Shown piece after piece: positions 7,201-13,818 of a stretch of DNA of 13,818 nt. Origin of the DNA: an uncultured Streptococcus sp. GTDB taxonomy: Bacteria; Bacillota; Bacilli; Lactobacillales; Streptococcaceae. The position numbers and the translations under genes are program-made. The notes under the pieces are model-generated. The model worked only from the letters and a program-made list of their open reading frames with translations. It had not been told where the DNA came from and ran no database searches. The stretch is taken from contig CABPWC010000036.1 of assembly GCA_902461025.1 (NCBI GenBank), positions 1 through 13,818 of the forward strand, read 5' to 3'. Numbering within the stretch: position 1 is the stretch's first letter; each line of letters starts with the position of its first letter.

Positions 7201-9220
7201 GTTGCGATATATTCGCTTCTGGTAGAGGTGCTGCCACCTGAGATTCTTCAGGAAAATCCCCGAGTTTTGTCTCAGCCTTTTTGTTTTGTTCAGAATTATT
7301 AGCAGTCTCTTGTAAGTTATCAAGAGACTTTTCTTTTTCTTCTGAAGCCTCCATGATCTTAATGGGCTGAGTATCAAGACGTGACATCAAGTTATCCAAT
7401 AATTCTCGATTTAAAACCACTTCTCCCTCTTGCTCATCCAAATAGTGAAACAATGTATTTGGTGTTGTCACAAAACCGTAGGCAAAGTCTCTTGTTCCGG
7501 ATTCAATCAATGGATACTCTAGCATTCTCTCAACCGATTGTGAAAGATTATCAAGGGTTCTTTCACCAAAATAGACACCAAAACTGTCACTTGACAGGCT
7601 TTCTATCTGCTTGTTGGTATTGTAGGCTGCTATAGCAAGTTCACCAATAAACTGGGTTGAAATATCTACTCCCAAAGCTCTCTGATGAGGTTTCAATGCT
7701 TGATACAAAGAATCCTGCTCTGGTGTCCCTTTTTTCTTGTATAAATCAACCGTTCGATCAACAATAGAGCTTAAAAGTGAATGAATAGGAGACAGTACTT
7801 CCATTCGCTTATCATTGAGATATTTTGTAGGATGGCTATTTCCTAACTTCGCAAAGACATCATACAGATAGAAATCTGGTGCAAATTCGATTGATAATTC
7901 TCCAGATTGAATCCGATTATTTAATTCCTTAGTTAATGCTTCATTTTCTTGTTTTATCTCTTCATAGCTCATCAATCTCACAGTATTCTCCTCTGCATTG
8001 GCAATAGATTCTTGATTTTCTAAAGGATGTTTTTCTTCCACAGCTGGACTTGCTTCAGAGGGGCTAGTTGACTGAACAGAAAAAGAAATATTATTCCAAT
8101 TTTCTTTCAACCACGTTGCATCTTCAGGAGAAAGGTGGCTGGTATCAGGAAAATAGCTTGATAATTGAATTTCCTCATCTTTCTCCAGTTGGTTTTCCTG
8201 CTTCAGGATCTCATTCCAGTCTGTTTTCTCCTGGCCTTCACGTTGTGGTGGTCTTGCATCGATAACTGGGATTTTCTTCTCCCGTAGTTTGGTGATAAAG
8301 TCTGTACCTGCTTTATCACGATCAACTGCCAATGTGATGAGATCATCGTATTTGTGATCTTGGAAAAATGTGGAAGCTTCCGCTGCAACAGATAAGAATC
8401 TTGAGGTACGTGCTAGCTCACTAGATTTGGTATAATCCCTTTCATCCATAGGAATATCCCCTCGCTCCTGTAACATTTCAAGAACATAGTGGGATAATAC
8501 TCCCTCTTTCAATCCTTCCATCGCAACCAGTCGAACATCATTTAATTCGCCCTTATGAAGCTCATAATAGCTCATCAGGTCAATTGGTGCCTCCGTTACA
8601 ATTAAACGCTTAGGAGACCCTATAGAAACGTTTAAGCCACTGATAGCCTCAGATTGATACATGATTTGTTTCAAGTAGCCTTTACCTGGATAACGTTCTT
8701 GATCAGGAACAAGTCCCTGAAGGCTCGCACCTACCAGTTGCTGATTTCTATCCAAGTATTTAAAAACCAATACGTCTTCTATAACGCCCTCTTTGTCCTT
8801 ACGTTTAGCTTGGGCTAATACTCCCTTCTCCAGGAAGAAGTCGATTGTATCATCAGAGAGACCTCTAATCTCCTTGAGATAGGTTCTCGCCTCTACAAAT
8901 GGTTGTTCGTAAGGCGTTAGTGTATAGTTGAAAGGTTTGCGCTCTTCCTCTACTGGTTTTGCTTCAGGAAAGGAACCCGTCTCCAAGAATACCATAGCAT
9001 CTTTATAGCTGACATTTTGCATTTGTTGCACGAGATTGATAGTATCACCAAAGAGGTTTTGAGAATACCAATGCCAGGTATTCTTCACAGTATCAATCTT
9101 AAACGAGTCATGCTCAGCCCAATAATACTCTCGATGTGACTTTCGCTTCATTTCCATTCCAAGACTACGAGCTACTTCTAAAATATCCAGCGATTTTGCC
9201 TGTGCTTTTGTTAAAACCAT
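4238..9220 (-). CDS. Giant polyvalent protein: Toprim primase-like, PBECR4-like, ArdC and zincin domains
   Basis: This 1660-residue multidomain protein occupies the pcfD position. Residues 1-85 resemble a CHC2-like primase module without zinc ligands. Residues 110-345 are DUF3991/Toprim-like, with acidic residues Glu210 (VTEAPIDL) and Asp300/Asp302 (AVDRDKAG). A region at about 440-600 is unassigned. Residues 740-900 resemble the PBECR4 nuclease-like domain (FMHLTGI, KLKVLPEL), and 1020-1130 resemble LPD25. A coiled coil covers about 1220-1275, and a DADADGVSDDEE motif follows at 1276-1287. Residues 1330-1445 are an ArdC N-terminal ssDNA-binding domain (MSQLNNYSNRNL, SFKQWKE). A zincin (HEMAH at 1524-1528, third ligand probably Glu1552) and a basic coiled-coil tail follow. 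Such proteins are thought to enter recipients with the DNA, priming synthesis and countering host defences (Iyer et al. polyvalent-protein concept). It has no cysteine. GAGGAGG supports the start, which overlaps the upstream gene by 10 bases. Confidence 0.85.
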   Translation of the reverse strand: MVLTKAQAKSLDILEVARSLGMEMKRKSHREYYWAEHDSFKIDTVKNTWHWYSQNLFGDTINLVQQMQNVSYKDAMVFLETGSFPEAKPVEEERKPFNYTLTPYEQPFVEARTYLKEIRGLSDDTIDFFLEKGVLAQAKRKDKEGVIEDVLVFKYLDRNQQLVGASLQGLVPDQERYPGKGYLKQIMYQSEAISGLNVSIGSPKRLIVTEAPIDLMSYYELHKGELNDVRLVAMEGLKEGVLSHYVLEMLQERGDIPMDERDYTKSSELARTSRFLSVAAEASTFFQDHKYDDLITLAVDRDKAGTDFITKLREKKIPVIDARPPQREGQEKTDWNEILKQENQLEKDEEIQLSSYFPDTSHLSPEDATWLKENWNNISFSVQSTSPSEASPAVEEKHPLENQESIANAEENTVRLMSYEEIKQENEALTKELNNRIQSGELSIEFAPDFYLYDVFAKLGNSHPTKYLNDKRMEVLSPIHSLLSSIVDRTVDLYKKKGTPEQDSLYQALKPHQRALGVDISTQFIGELAIAAYNTNKQIESLSSDSFGVYFGERTLDNLSQSVERMLEYPLIESGTRDFAYGFVTTPNTLFHYLDEQEGEVVLNRELLDNLMSRLDTQPIKIMEASEEKEKSLDNLQETANNSEQNKKAETKLGDFPEESQVAAPLPEANISQPLNDLSPSQTRSQPLLHFSINEDRKSIHRDNYHPISDKDLLKLNRYAPHLQNAAQWYLENVADSQVTYFYQDGADTNSLAISYNKESFMHLTGIYPYREGQTAEQTLLDFATGNGQFDNILIANRGAAFDKLKVLPELPAIVDAESFYFGDLSDVEKFHSLNLDKAIRSNDQDVLLAFRTVDGTVLPASLMRLRKSLNLLLDQTNQEKIILGVFRERDGHIEQLSINEEYVKDKGAEMLSVLNNKQYEEVSKEIEQSTPENTLNSPLLDSATFTQVLDTVYNLGVPGDISKTPEEFHQAWNQYLDYAKQHNDNFDQIVAAAGADHLLDTNSDFYKEWQQDHIYKENYHVRLQWAEERPDGPKLPFKETELISYQDFARELYKANQDFYPIHQEGMKQVTAGNTEGYIPPTKVQFSIYAPDGELIQDSIRYNIGEEINPIAHKERLGTREMREHPELMKIDGAIFTQYHLERLASELDISQFSYALEDTPYADQLLSQVPFGVLENSPIGFSDSSHDSRLGFISFDGMDSVEVENLSAWFEKLGVKDSPMEQVALVEKWQKEIKDLSEKVEQTIENIRDEFEKTQEEEIKLEEQGHNKQELKRDADADGVSDDEELLQGTNPYDFRSKPGSKPEVEESLQAEEVVLAAGSLAVADFIQNKDMAGLSRHLKEGIKEFLDSDKYKDYLTKMSQLNNYSNRNLRLILAQNPEARQVASFKQWKENFDRYVKKGEKALRIFKPMTKIKKDENNQPILDKNGKPETVTFFGLVPVFDVSQTEGKEMPKAAEVKEQLTDLDYANLYRALMAIAKENDVSVRFEEMENNKHGYYSVPENQIVLRSNEMNKAQIIKTFLHEMAHAELHHADNPQKENLTRSTAELQAESVAYVVSSYYGIDTSEYSFNYLSGWSADKETLADLEAQLDIVQQEAKSLMVRMDQALEQLRLSQEKQTKRSFEQKLEKFKDQSKQAVEDHKQELKADAQSKKEKGFSK

Positions 9221-9474
9221 CCTATTTCCTCCTCGACTAATTCCTTAAATAAAAGATAACCTTCAGGAGTTGCATCTAGTTCACTAACAACTACTGGATT
9301 TCCCTGATTCGTTGTCACAAAAAGATGAGGAGCTAATTGATAGAAAGTCTCCTCATCTGTCTGTTTGAATAGCTGCCAAATAGCATAACGTTCTGTAGTT
9401 AAATTTTCTGGCTTTAATGCTAAAACTTGTGAGATACTCTCCAGGTATCCTAATTGTCTTTTTGGTGTTTCCAT
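9211..9474 (-). CDS. Small uncharacterised protein between coupling ATPase and polyvalent protein
   Basis: This is an 87-residue acidic protein with no cysteine, no membrane segment and no motif I recognise. The sequence suggests an alpha/beta fold: two helices (LESISQVLAL, ERYAIWQLFKQT), a strand-turn stretch (HLFVTTNQGNPVVVSEL) and a C-terminal helix ending EEEIGWF. An AAAGGA lies about 8 bases before the ATG at 9474. It starts 20 bases after the VirD4-type gene and its last 10 bases overlap the start of the polyvalent gene, so it is probably co-translated with it. A chaperone-like or adaptor role for the giant protein is conceivable but only inferred from coupling. Confidence 0.7.
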   Translation of the reverse strand: METPKRQLGYLESISQVLALKPENLTTERYAIWQLFKQTDEETFYQLAPHLFVTTNQGNPVVVSELDATPEGYLLFKELVEEEIGWF

Positions 9475-9494
9475 CCTACTGTCCTTTCTGTATG

Positions 9495-11294
9495 TTAGGC
9501 CACGAATAACTCTTTTAGCTGCGGAGTCAAATCGTTGGCATATAGAAGCAAGCCATCGATATCCGTTCCTTTTCGAGTATATTCGTACCAGTTTTCTTTG
9601 TCTTCAGGAGAACTTGCAATCTCATCTTTTCGAGGATGATCATAGACACTTGCTTTTTTATCTCTGAAGACATTTTGTTTAGAAATAAAGACCAATCCTT
9701 CTTCTACCCCAATTCTTGCGACTTCATCTGGAGTTAGAAGAGGGCGGCCCTGAATTTGTTTATTTTCACTTGAGGATCCATTCCGATAACTATGAGATTT
9801 TGAAGTGGATCGAGTGCGTATAGTCTGCTTACCTGACCTTGTGGAATAGTATTCCATCGTATCCTTGTCATTTGTCCCTAAAAATAGGTGAGTAGCACAG
9901 TTATTAAAGATTGTCTTCCAATCGCTTTTATATAGAGATTCTAACTGATTGACAGCTTGAATGATAATCTTAATAGACATCTCACGGCTACGAATAGAAG
10001 AGAGAACCTGGGCGAAGTTTGGTATACGCCCAATTTGCGCAAACTCATCAAAAATAAACTGAATGTGGCGAAGATTTTTTCTACTGTAGCCAGGTACTTT
10101 ACCTTGCAGGATATCATCAGCCTTATGTGTGAGAACCTCAAAACTGATCGCAAACAAGATTGAGGAAAGAAAGTTAAAGGCGTTATTGGTTTCAGGAATA
10201 GCAATAAAAACAGCTGTCTTTTTCGTATTCCAGGTTTCCATCTCCATAGTATCCTCACTGATCAAGTTTCGTACATCTTCATGATCAAAGATAGAATAGC
10301 GAGAAGACAAAATTGCAACAACACTATTTCTTGTTTCGCCTGTAAAGTTTTGGAATAGTTTCCACTGTTTATAAGCATAGTTGTTAGGTTGATGTTCGTT
10401 CAGTTCTTCAAACATCTGCTCGACAGGACTTGGTACATCTGGGTCCTCTCGAGATATACTTCTTAATAGATCCGCAACGTGACCCAGGTTTGGCATATAT
10501 AACTGGACTCCAGTTTCAGGATCCTTAGAGTCAAAATAGAGATAACCAATCAATGCCCGTTGAAGCATCAACTCTGCTTGAACCCAGAAGTCTTCTCCAG
10601 TATGCTCACTCTTCTTCGTTCCCTCAGTAATTGCTTCAGAGATACGATCAATATCTAGCTCAGACTTCATGTAATGAAAAGGATTAAACCGATCTGAATT
10701 CTTGAGACGAATTAAATCAAAGATTTTAACAGCATAGCCAGCTTTCTCAAGCATCTTCCCAACTTCATGTACCAGGTTTCCTTTAGGATCCGTCACAACA
10801 AAGTTTGAGTTCATCTGCATTAAATTTGGCAATACAAAAGTAAAGGTTTTACCGTCTCCTGGAAGTCCAATGACAATCACATTTTTGTTGAGTTGCACAT
10901 TGTAGGCTAAGCGAAAGTTGAATAGTCCCATTTTGACCTGTTTTGAAAAAATCATATTCTTCTCAAAATCAACGTCTTCAAAACGTCTCATTTCCTTCAA
11001 AGTCGCAAAACGAGCACTACCTTGTTCTTCCCCTTGACGATATAAATTCTTATCCATAGAAGCATAGACAAGCATTGGTACCCCAAATCCGATCAGTCCT
11101 GCATATAAGGCTCCTGAATCAAAGAAAATACCAAAAGAGAAGCGTTCCCAGTGTTCTAGCAACCAACGAAGGCGCAACATTCCCATGAAAGGCACTGCTG
11201 CAGTCGAAAGTTGGTAGTAATGGTAAAAAGACTGGAAAATAACAAATGAAAATAGCCCAACCACCAGGTAGGGCCATATAGGTTTTCTAATCAT
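9495..11294 (-). CDS. virD4: VirD4/PcfC-type coupling protein (T4CP ATPase)
   Basis: This 599-residue membrane ATPase delivers the relaxase-DNA complex to the type IV secretion channel. Two N-terminal membrane segments lie at about 8-27 and 57-79. The Walker A motif GLPGDGKT is at 143-150, followed by FVLPNL and VVTDPKGNLVHE, as usual in VirD4/TraG proteins. Walker B is IFDEFAQIGRIPNF near 414-427, and a sensor-like region reads IQAVNQLESLY. Its length and order match PcfC of pCF10 (about 600 residues, recalled). The start overlaps the stop of the PcfB-like gene (ATGA), with AAAGGAG upstream. A basic, Ser-rich stretch (about 490-515) matches the variable loop before the RPLLTPDEV segment typical of the family. 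It has one cysteine. Confidence 0.95.
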   Translation of the reverse strand: MIRKPIWPYLVVGLFSFVIFQSFYHYYQLSTAAVPFMGMLRLRWLLEHWERFSFGIFFDSGALYAGLIGFGVPMLVYASMDKNLYRQGEEQGSARFATLKEMRRFEDVDFEKNMIFSKQVKMGLFNFRLAYNVQLNKNVIVIGLPGDGKTFTFVLPNLMQMNSNFVVTDPKGNLVHEVGKMLEKAGYAVKIFDLIRLKNSDRFNPFHYMKSELDIDRISEAITEGTKKSEHTGEDFWVQAELMLQRALIGYLYFDSKDPETGVQLYMPNLGHVADLLRSISREDPDVPSPVEQMFEELNEHQPNNYAYKQWKLFQNFTGETRNSVVAILSSRYSIFDHEDVRNLISEDTMEMETWNTKKTAVFIAIPETNNAFNFLSSILFAISFEVLTHKADDILQGKVPGYSRKNLRHIQFIFDEFAQIGRIPNFAQVLSSIRSREMSIKIIIQAVNQLESLYKSDWKTIFNNCATHLFLGTNDKDTMEYYSTRSGKQTIRTRSTSKSHSYRNGSSSENKQIQGRPLLTPDEVARIGVEEGLVFISKQNVFRDKKASVYDHPRKDEIASSPEDKENWYEYTRKGTDIDGLLLYANDLTPQLKELFVA

Positions 11295-11809
11295 CGTGCT
11301 TTCTCCTTTCCAATATTTTTCGTCACTACAGGGATGGTTCCCTTATACACCGTATGACTCTTGTAGTAGGCTATTTTGTTTTCAGGAGTCATTTCATGGG
11401 GTTTCTTCAACACCTTTTTCGCAAACTCCTCTAATTTTTGGGGGCTTTTTGTGATGTCTGCTAACATCTCTTTGAGAGCTTTTTCTACCAGGGGACGATT
11501 TTTTGTTTCAAAGAAGAGATAGGTTGTACCATCTTTTTGATGATAAGTAAAACCCACCTTATACTCTTCCAAGTAATGCTTTAGCTTGGCCAAGTGGACT
11601 TCACTGTTTAGTAACTTCTCAACGTCTTTTTCAGACTTAGTGGCCATAAAGTCATTGAATAGTGTCTCCCCTTCAAAAGTTCGATTCGCAGCCTTATGTT
11701 GTTTCTTGTCATAATGGGCTTTTGCGAGGGCATACAGAGCTTGTATCGTCATCTCCAGGGTAACTTTTCCTTTTAAAGCCAGAGAATGACTGACTTTTTC
11801 TTGATCCAT
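11291..11809 (-). CDS. PcfB-like (DUF3801-type) coupling-protein partner
   Basis: This 172-residue basic cytosolic protein sits directly before and overlaps the VirD4 gene, as pcfB precedes pcfC in pCF10. PcfB-family proteins carry a DUF3801 domain and are thought to help the coupling protein engage its DNA substrate. Here the middle (about 50-130) has the expected helix, then strand pair (VGFTYHQKDGTTYLFFET), then helix pattern. The C-terminus (about 135-172) is a Lys-rich tail. There is no signal peptide or membrane segment. The start at 11809 is firm, with AAAGGAGG 6 bases upstream. The family call rests on size, pattern and synteny rather than on a decisive motif. Confidence 0.65.
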   Translation of the reverse strand: MDQEKVSHSLALKGKVTLEMTIQALYALAKAHYDKKQHKAANRTFEGETLFNDFMATKSEKDVEKLLNSEVHLAKLKHYLEEYKVGFTYHQKDGTTYLFFETKNRPLVEKALKEMLADITKSPQKLEEFAKKVLKKPHEMTPENKIAYYKSHTVYKGTIPVVTKNIGKEKAR

Positions 11810-11821
11810 GTAAGACCTCCT

Positions 11822-12661
11822 TTATTTTGGATAATTGGATAGTTCTGGCTTAGCAATAACCTGGAATCCGTAAGGCGCTGAAGGTTCTTCCTTCACAGTA
11901 ACTACCAAGCGTTTCTGACTTCTGTTCTCACCGTCTTTCACGGCCACTACATAGGTTAGCTTATAAGTTTCTTCATCGACAATCAAGCTAGACTCCAAAA
12001 TCACTGACTGCAATTGACCTGATTGTCTGTCTAGCACTAACTGAGGAGCTACAAAATCATCCATCTTTCCTTTATCAGAGTAATAGGCTGGTAAAAAGTA
12101 ACGTGAAAAAGCATCTAGTTCCCCTGTTTTTGACTGGATGGTTTTTAAATCAGAAAGTTCCTTGGATACAGCTGAGAGTTGCGTTTCTTGATGGTAAACT
12201 AGCGTAAGTGATAAGCCAGCAACTGTTAGGCTTCCTACTAGACCAAGTACCATCAAAACTCTTCCCAGATACACCAAAAAAGAGGGTTTGGAGGAGTTTT
12301 TGGTTTTGATGGTTACTTGCTTCAAAGAAGGAACTTCCTCTTTTTCTTCAAGAGTTTGCGGTGGACGGTTTGTTTTAGGCTGGCGCTTAAAGAGAGATGT
12401 TTTTGCTTCTTTTGCGGAAGCCTCCTGGTGATTCACCGTACCAGGCTTCAGGAAGAGGCTATCTGCGATTCCCTCAAACGGCAAATAAATATCTTCTTGG
12501 TAGATCACTACATTCTTTTTATCCAGTTCCTCTACTAATAAAACTGCCTCTGCCTCCTCGTGTTTAACCTTAGCATTTTCTCGCTCCAGGGCTTGATACA
12601 CAAGGTCCCGATTTTTATACGTTGTTGCCGTGTTCTGTGTCAGATTGGTTAAACGGTACAT
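11822..12661 (-). CDS. Single-pass transfer protein with VirB8/TcpC-like outer domain (pcfA position)
   Basis: This 279-residue protein has three parts. A cytosolic N-terminal domain (1-70) is followed by a charged, Lys/Pro-rich linker (75-127), one membrane helix (about 128-156) and an extracytoplasmic domain (about 183-275). The outer domain begins with a helix (AFSRYFLPAYY) and is followed by several strands (SVILESSLIVDE, YKLTYVVAVKD, RLVVTVKEE, FQVIAKP). This pattern fits the NTF2-like fold of VirB8/TcpC, which builds the periplasm-like part of Gram-positive transfer channels. The start overlaps the previous gene by 47 bases and carries its own AAAGGAG, so translation is coupled. Another fold of similar topology cannot be excluded. 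Confidence 0.65.
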   Translation of the reverse strand: MYRLTNLTQNTATTYKNRDLVYQALERENAKVKHEEAEAVLLVEELDKKNVVIYQEDIYLPFEGIADSLFLKPGTVNHQEASAKEAKTSLFKRQPKTNRPPQTLEEKEEVPSLKQVTIKTKNSSKPSFLVYLGRVLMVLGLVGSLTVAGLSLTLVYHQETQLSAVSKELSDLKTIQSKTGELDAFSRYFLPAYYSDKGKMDDFVAPQLVLDRQSGQLQSVILESSLIVDEETYKLTYVVAVKDGENRSQKRLVVTVKEEPSAPYGFQVIAKPELSNYPK

Positions 12662-12887
12662 CTTTTCCAGCTCCTTTCAATTTTCCTTCAGCAAGAGCTA
12701 CTTCAATATCAGCCCAGGTTAAATTATGTTTAGCCAAGTAGTTTGATCGTTCCTCATGCTTGGCCAGAATGATTTGAGTTTCTAGCTCCTTTAGTCTCTC
12801 TTCTTCCTTATTGACCTTGGCCATATAGTCAGCTAAGCGGTCTTCCGCTTTCTGTTTTTGTTTTTCCAAAGTTTCTAATTTTGTCAT
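12615..12887 (-). CDS. Small coiled-coil protein (prgM position)
   Basis: This 90-residue protein is almost wholly helical and highly charged. Residues 1-45 form a clear coiled coil (LEKQKQKAEDRLADY, KEEERLKELETQI). A second helical part contains LAKHNLTWADIEVALAEGKLKG. It resembles in layout the short DUF4315/DUF3847-type proteins of Gram-positive conjugation operons, but I cannot assign either with certainty. Its ATG overlaps the stop of the upstream gene by 4 bases (ATGA), and its 3' end overlaps the next gene by 47 bases. The position equals that of prgM in pCF10. A structural or assembly role in the transfer machine is inferred. Confidence 0.7.
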   Translation of the reverse strand: MTKLETLEKQKQKAEDRLADYMAKVNKEEERLKELETQIILAKHEERSNYLAKHNLTWADIEVALAEGKLKGAGKDVPFNQSDTEHGNNV

Positions 12888-13528
12888 TGTTCCTTTTTCC
12901 CTTCTGTGCTTTGTGTTTGGTTATTGCTTGGTTTGTTTAATGATGGTATACTCGCCTTTTCACTTGCGCTCAGGCTGTCCACAATCAAAATAGGATCAAT
13001 ATGATTTACCAGGTATTTCCCATCTTGCTTGCTGAAGCGAATCCGTATGGTTCTTGAAGAACCTACGTTTGTTTGGGCGTTAGTATAATCATATTTCTTC
13101 TGTAACTGTGTCTGAGTGTATCTCACTTGAGCTATGGCAACATTATTTTCTTGATCGATATAGATGGTAGAAGACTTCATCTGTGTATCCACTACATAAC
13201 CTTTATAGGTTTGTACAGATGGTTCTTCTTCAGAATTCACTTCCTGATTATAAGCAGCTTCTGTCATATAGGGCAAATAGCGATTTCTATTTTCTCCAAG
13301 ATCTTGCTTATTGAAGTAAGCTGTCAAAAATTCCTTCACATATTCTTGCGTTAGTTCGCTTCCCTCTGCTTTGCTTTCTTGTTGCGTGGTTGCAGCTTCC
13401 TGCTTAGCTTTATTTTGCGCTGAAGTTGCTGCACCAATCCAGAATACGAGTCCTAGAACTAATACAGCTCCTATAAAAATTGCCCCTATTTTAAGGAGTT
13501 TTAATTTCTCCATATCTATCATTTTCAT
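12884..13528 (-). CDS. PrgL/VirB8-like membrane-anchored channel protein
   Basis: This 214-residue protein has a short cytosolic N-terminus, one membrane helix (about 11-35: IGAIFIGAVLVLGLVFWIGA), a Gln/Glu/Ala-rich linker and an outer domain (57-183). The outer domain starts with a helix (EYVKEFLTAYFN) and follows with strands (YKGYVVDTQMK, STIYIDQ, VAIAQVRYTQTQ, SRTIRIRFSKQDGKYLVNHIDPI), the order of an NTF2-like VirB8 domain. Together with its place just after a CHAP hydrolase gene it matches PrgL of pCF10. The C-terminal 30 residues are Ser/Asn/Gln-rich and likely disordered. The start at 13528 has GAAGG upstream; internal Met3 and Met6 are alternatives. It contains no cysteine, as expected for an exported Gram-positive domain. 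Confidence 0.75.
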   Translation of the reverse strand: MKMIDMEKLKLLKIGAIFIGAVLVLGLVFWIGAATSAQNKAKQEAATTQQESKAEGSELTQEYVKEFLTAYFNKQDLGENRNRYLPYMTEAAYNQEVNSEEEPSVQTYKGYVVDTQMKSSTIYIDQENNVAIAQVRYTQTQLQKKYDYTNAQTNVGSSRTIRIRFSKQDGKYLVNHIDPILIVDSLSASEKASIPSLNKPSNNQTQSTEGKKEQ

Positions 13529-13547
13529 GATTTACCTTCTTTCTTTT

Positions 13548-13818
13548 TTAATTTGGTGTCGCAAATGTATAGTAGTAAGCTGGATAAAGGACAGAAAAAT
13601 GGACCTTATCCTGTACTCCTTGGATATTACATTCCGAAACGAGGAATGAACCGTCTGGGTTCACAGCTTCCACAATCGCAACATGACCGTATTCCCCTGG
13701 TGTCCCACCAAATCCACCTAGAACTGATACAACGGCTCCTTTCGTGGGAGACGTACTATATCGCCATCCTTTTGCGACTAGGCTTGTTACCCAATCCTGA
13801 CCATTTCCAAGGTAACCA
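13548..13818 (-). CDS. CHAP-domain peptidoglycan hydrolase, C-terminal 89 residues
   Basis: The frame enters from the right edge and stops at 13548. It holds the back half of a CHAP domain: NGQDWVTSLVAKGWR, then PTKGAVVSV, the histidine in EYGHVAIVEAV (likely catalytic) and SFLVSECN, which supplies the usual polar third residue. The catalytic cysteine would lie upstream, outside the window. In conjugation systems such enzymes (PrgK of pCF10, TraG of pIP501, VirB1-like) cut cell-wall peptide bridges locally to let the channel through. Only 19 bases separate it from the PrgL-like gene, so they share an operon. The full protein probably carries a membrane anchor and perhaps a glycosidase domain, which cannot be seen here. 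Confidence 0.9.
   Translation of the reverse strand, partial: GYLGNGQDWVTSLVAKGWRYSTSPTKGAVVSVLGGFGGTPGEYGHVAIVEAVNPDGSFLVSECNIQGVQDKVHFSVLYPAYYYTFATPN

Noticed and set aside
7195..7377. Second minus-strand frame within the polyvalent gene
   Set aside because: Low-complexity Lys/Leu-rich translation, fully inside a continuous real frame; a shadow rather than a frameshift remnant.
9941..10258. 105-codon minus-strand frame inside the VirD4 gene
   Set aside because: It covers the Walker B region of VirD4 in another frame, and the VirD4 frame is intact throughout.
10845..10868. Unusual Walker A (GLPGDGKT) in VirD4 as a sign of inactivity
   Set aside because: The essential Gly-Lys-Thr is intact and Walker B is complete, so the change is ordinary family variation.
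1..13818. Integrase, attachment sites, insertion sequences, CRISPR, tRNA or rRNA
   Set aside because: I found no sequence resembling any of these; element ends are probably outside the window.

Overview
The window is one arm of a low-GC Gram-positive conjugative element, most likely from Streptococcus or a close relative. The evidence is the AT-rich sequence, strong AAGGAGG-type ribosome binding sites, streptococcal-style proteins and a pCF10-like order of transfer genes. Every credible gene lies on the minus strand, so the biological reading direction is from 13818 down to 1. No integrase, replication initiator, resistance gene, tRNA or CRISPR is visible, so the sequence alone does not show whether this is a conjugative plasmid or an ICE. 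The partition genes at the left end make a plasmid, or an ICE with a plasmid-like maintenance phase, plausible.

In transcription order, the window starts inside a CHAP-domain cell-wall hydrolase (13548-13818, cut by the edge). Next come a membrane-anchored VirB8/PrgL-like protein (12884-13528), a small coiled-coil protein (12615-12887) and a second single-pass protein with a VirB8/TcpC-like outer domain (11822-12661). These are followed by a PcfB-like coupling-protein partner (11291-11809) and a VirD4-type coupling ATPase (9495-11294). Then come a small unknown protein (9211-9474), a 1660-residue 'polyvalent' protein (4238-9220) and an unknown acidic protein (3751-4167). A hairpin-rich non-coding stretch (3534-3750) is a candidate oriT. 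It is followed by a MobC-like accessory protein (3141-3533) and a MOBP-type relaxase (1513-3147). This order parallels prgK-prgL-prgM-pcfA-pcfB-pcfC-pcfD-pcfE-oriT-pcfF-pcfG of Enterococcus pCF10. The genes are tightly packed, with several overlaps, and read as one long transfer operon whose main promoter lies beyond the right edge.

The left end holds a maintenance module: ParA (500-1306) and a small ribbon-helix-helix protein (220-447), transcribed from a near-perfect promoter at 1335-1362. Related AT-rich repeats lie before, between and after the two genes and are candidate centromere/operator sites. A terminator (164-195) closes the module. A separate promoter (121-149) then drives a gene that leaves the window at base 1.

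The most interesting items are the polyvalent protein, the candidate oriT and the AT-rich partition repeats. The polyvalent protein combines a CHC2-like/Toprim primase-type N-terminus, a PBECR4-like region, an LPD25-like region, an intracellular DxDxDG calcium-type motif, an ArdC ssDNA-binding domain and a zincin, and it contains no cysteine at all.
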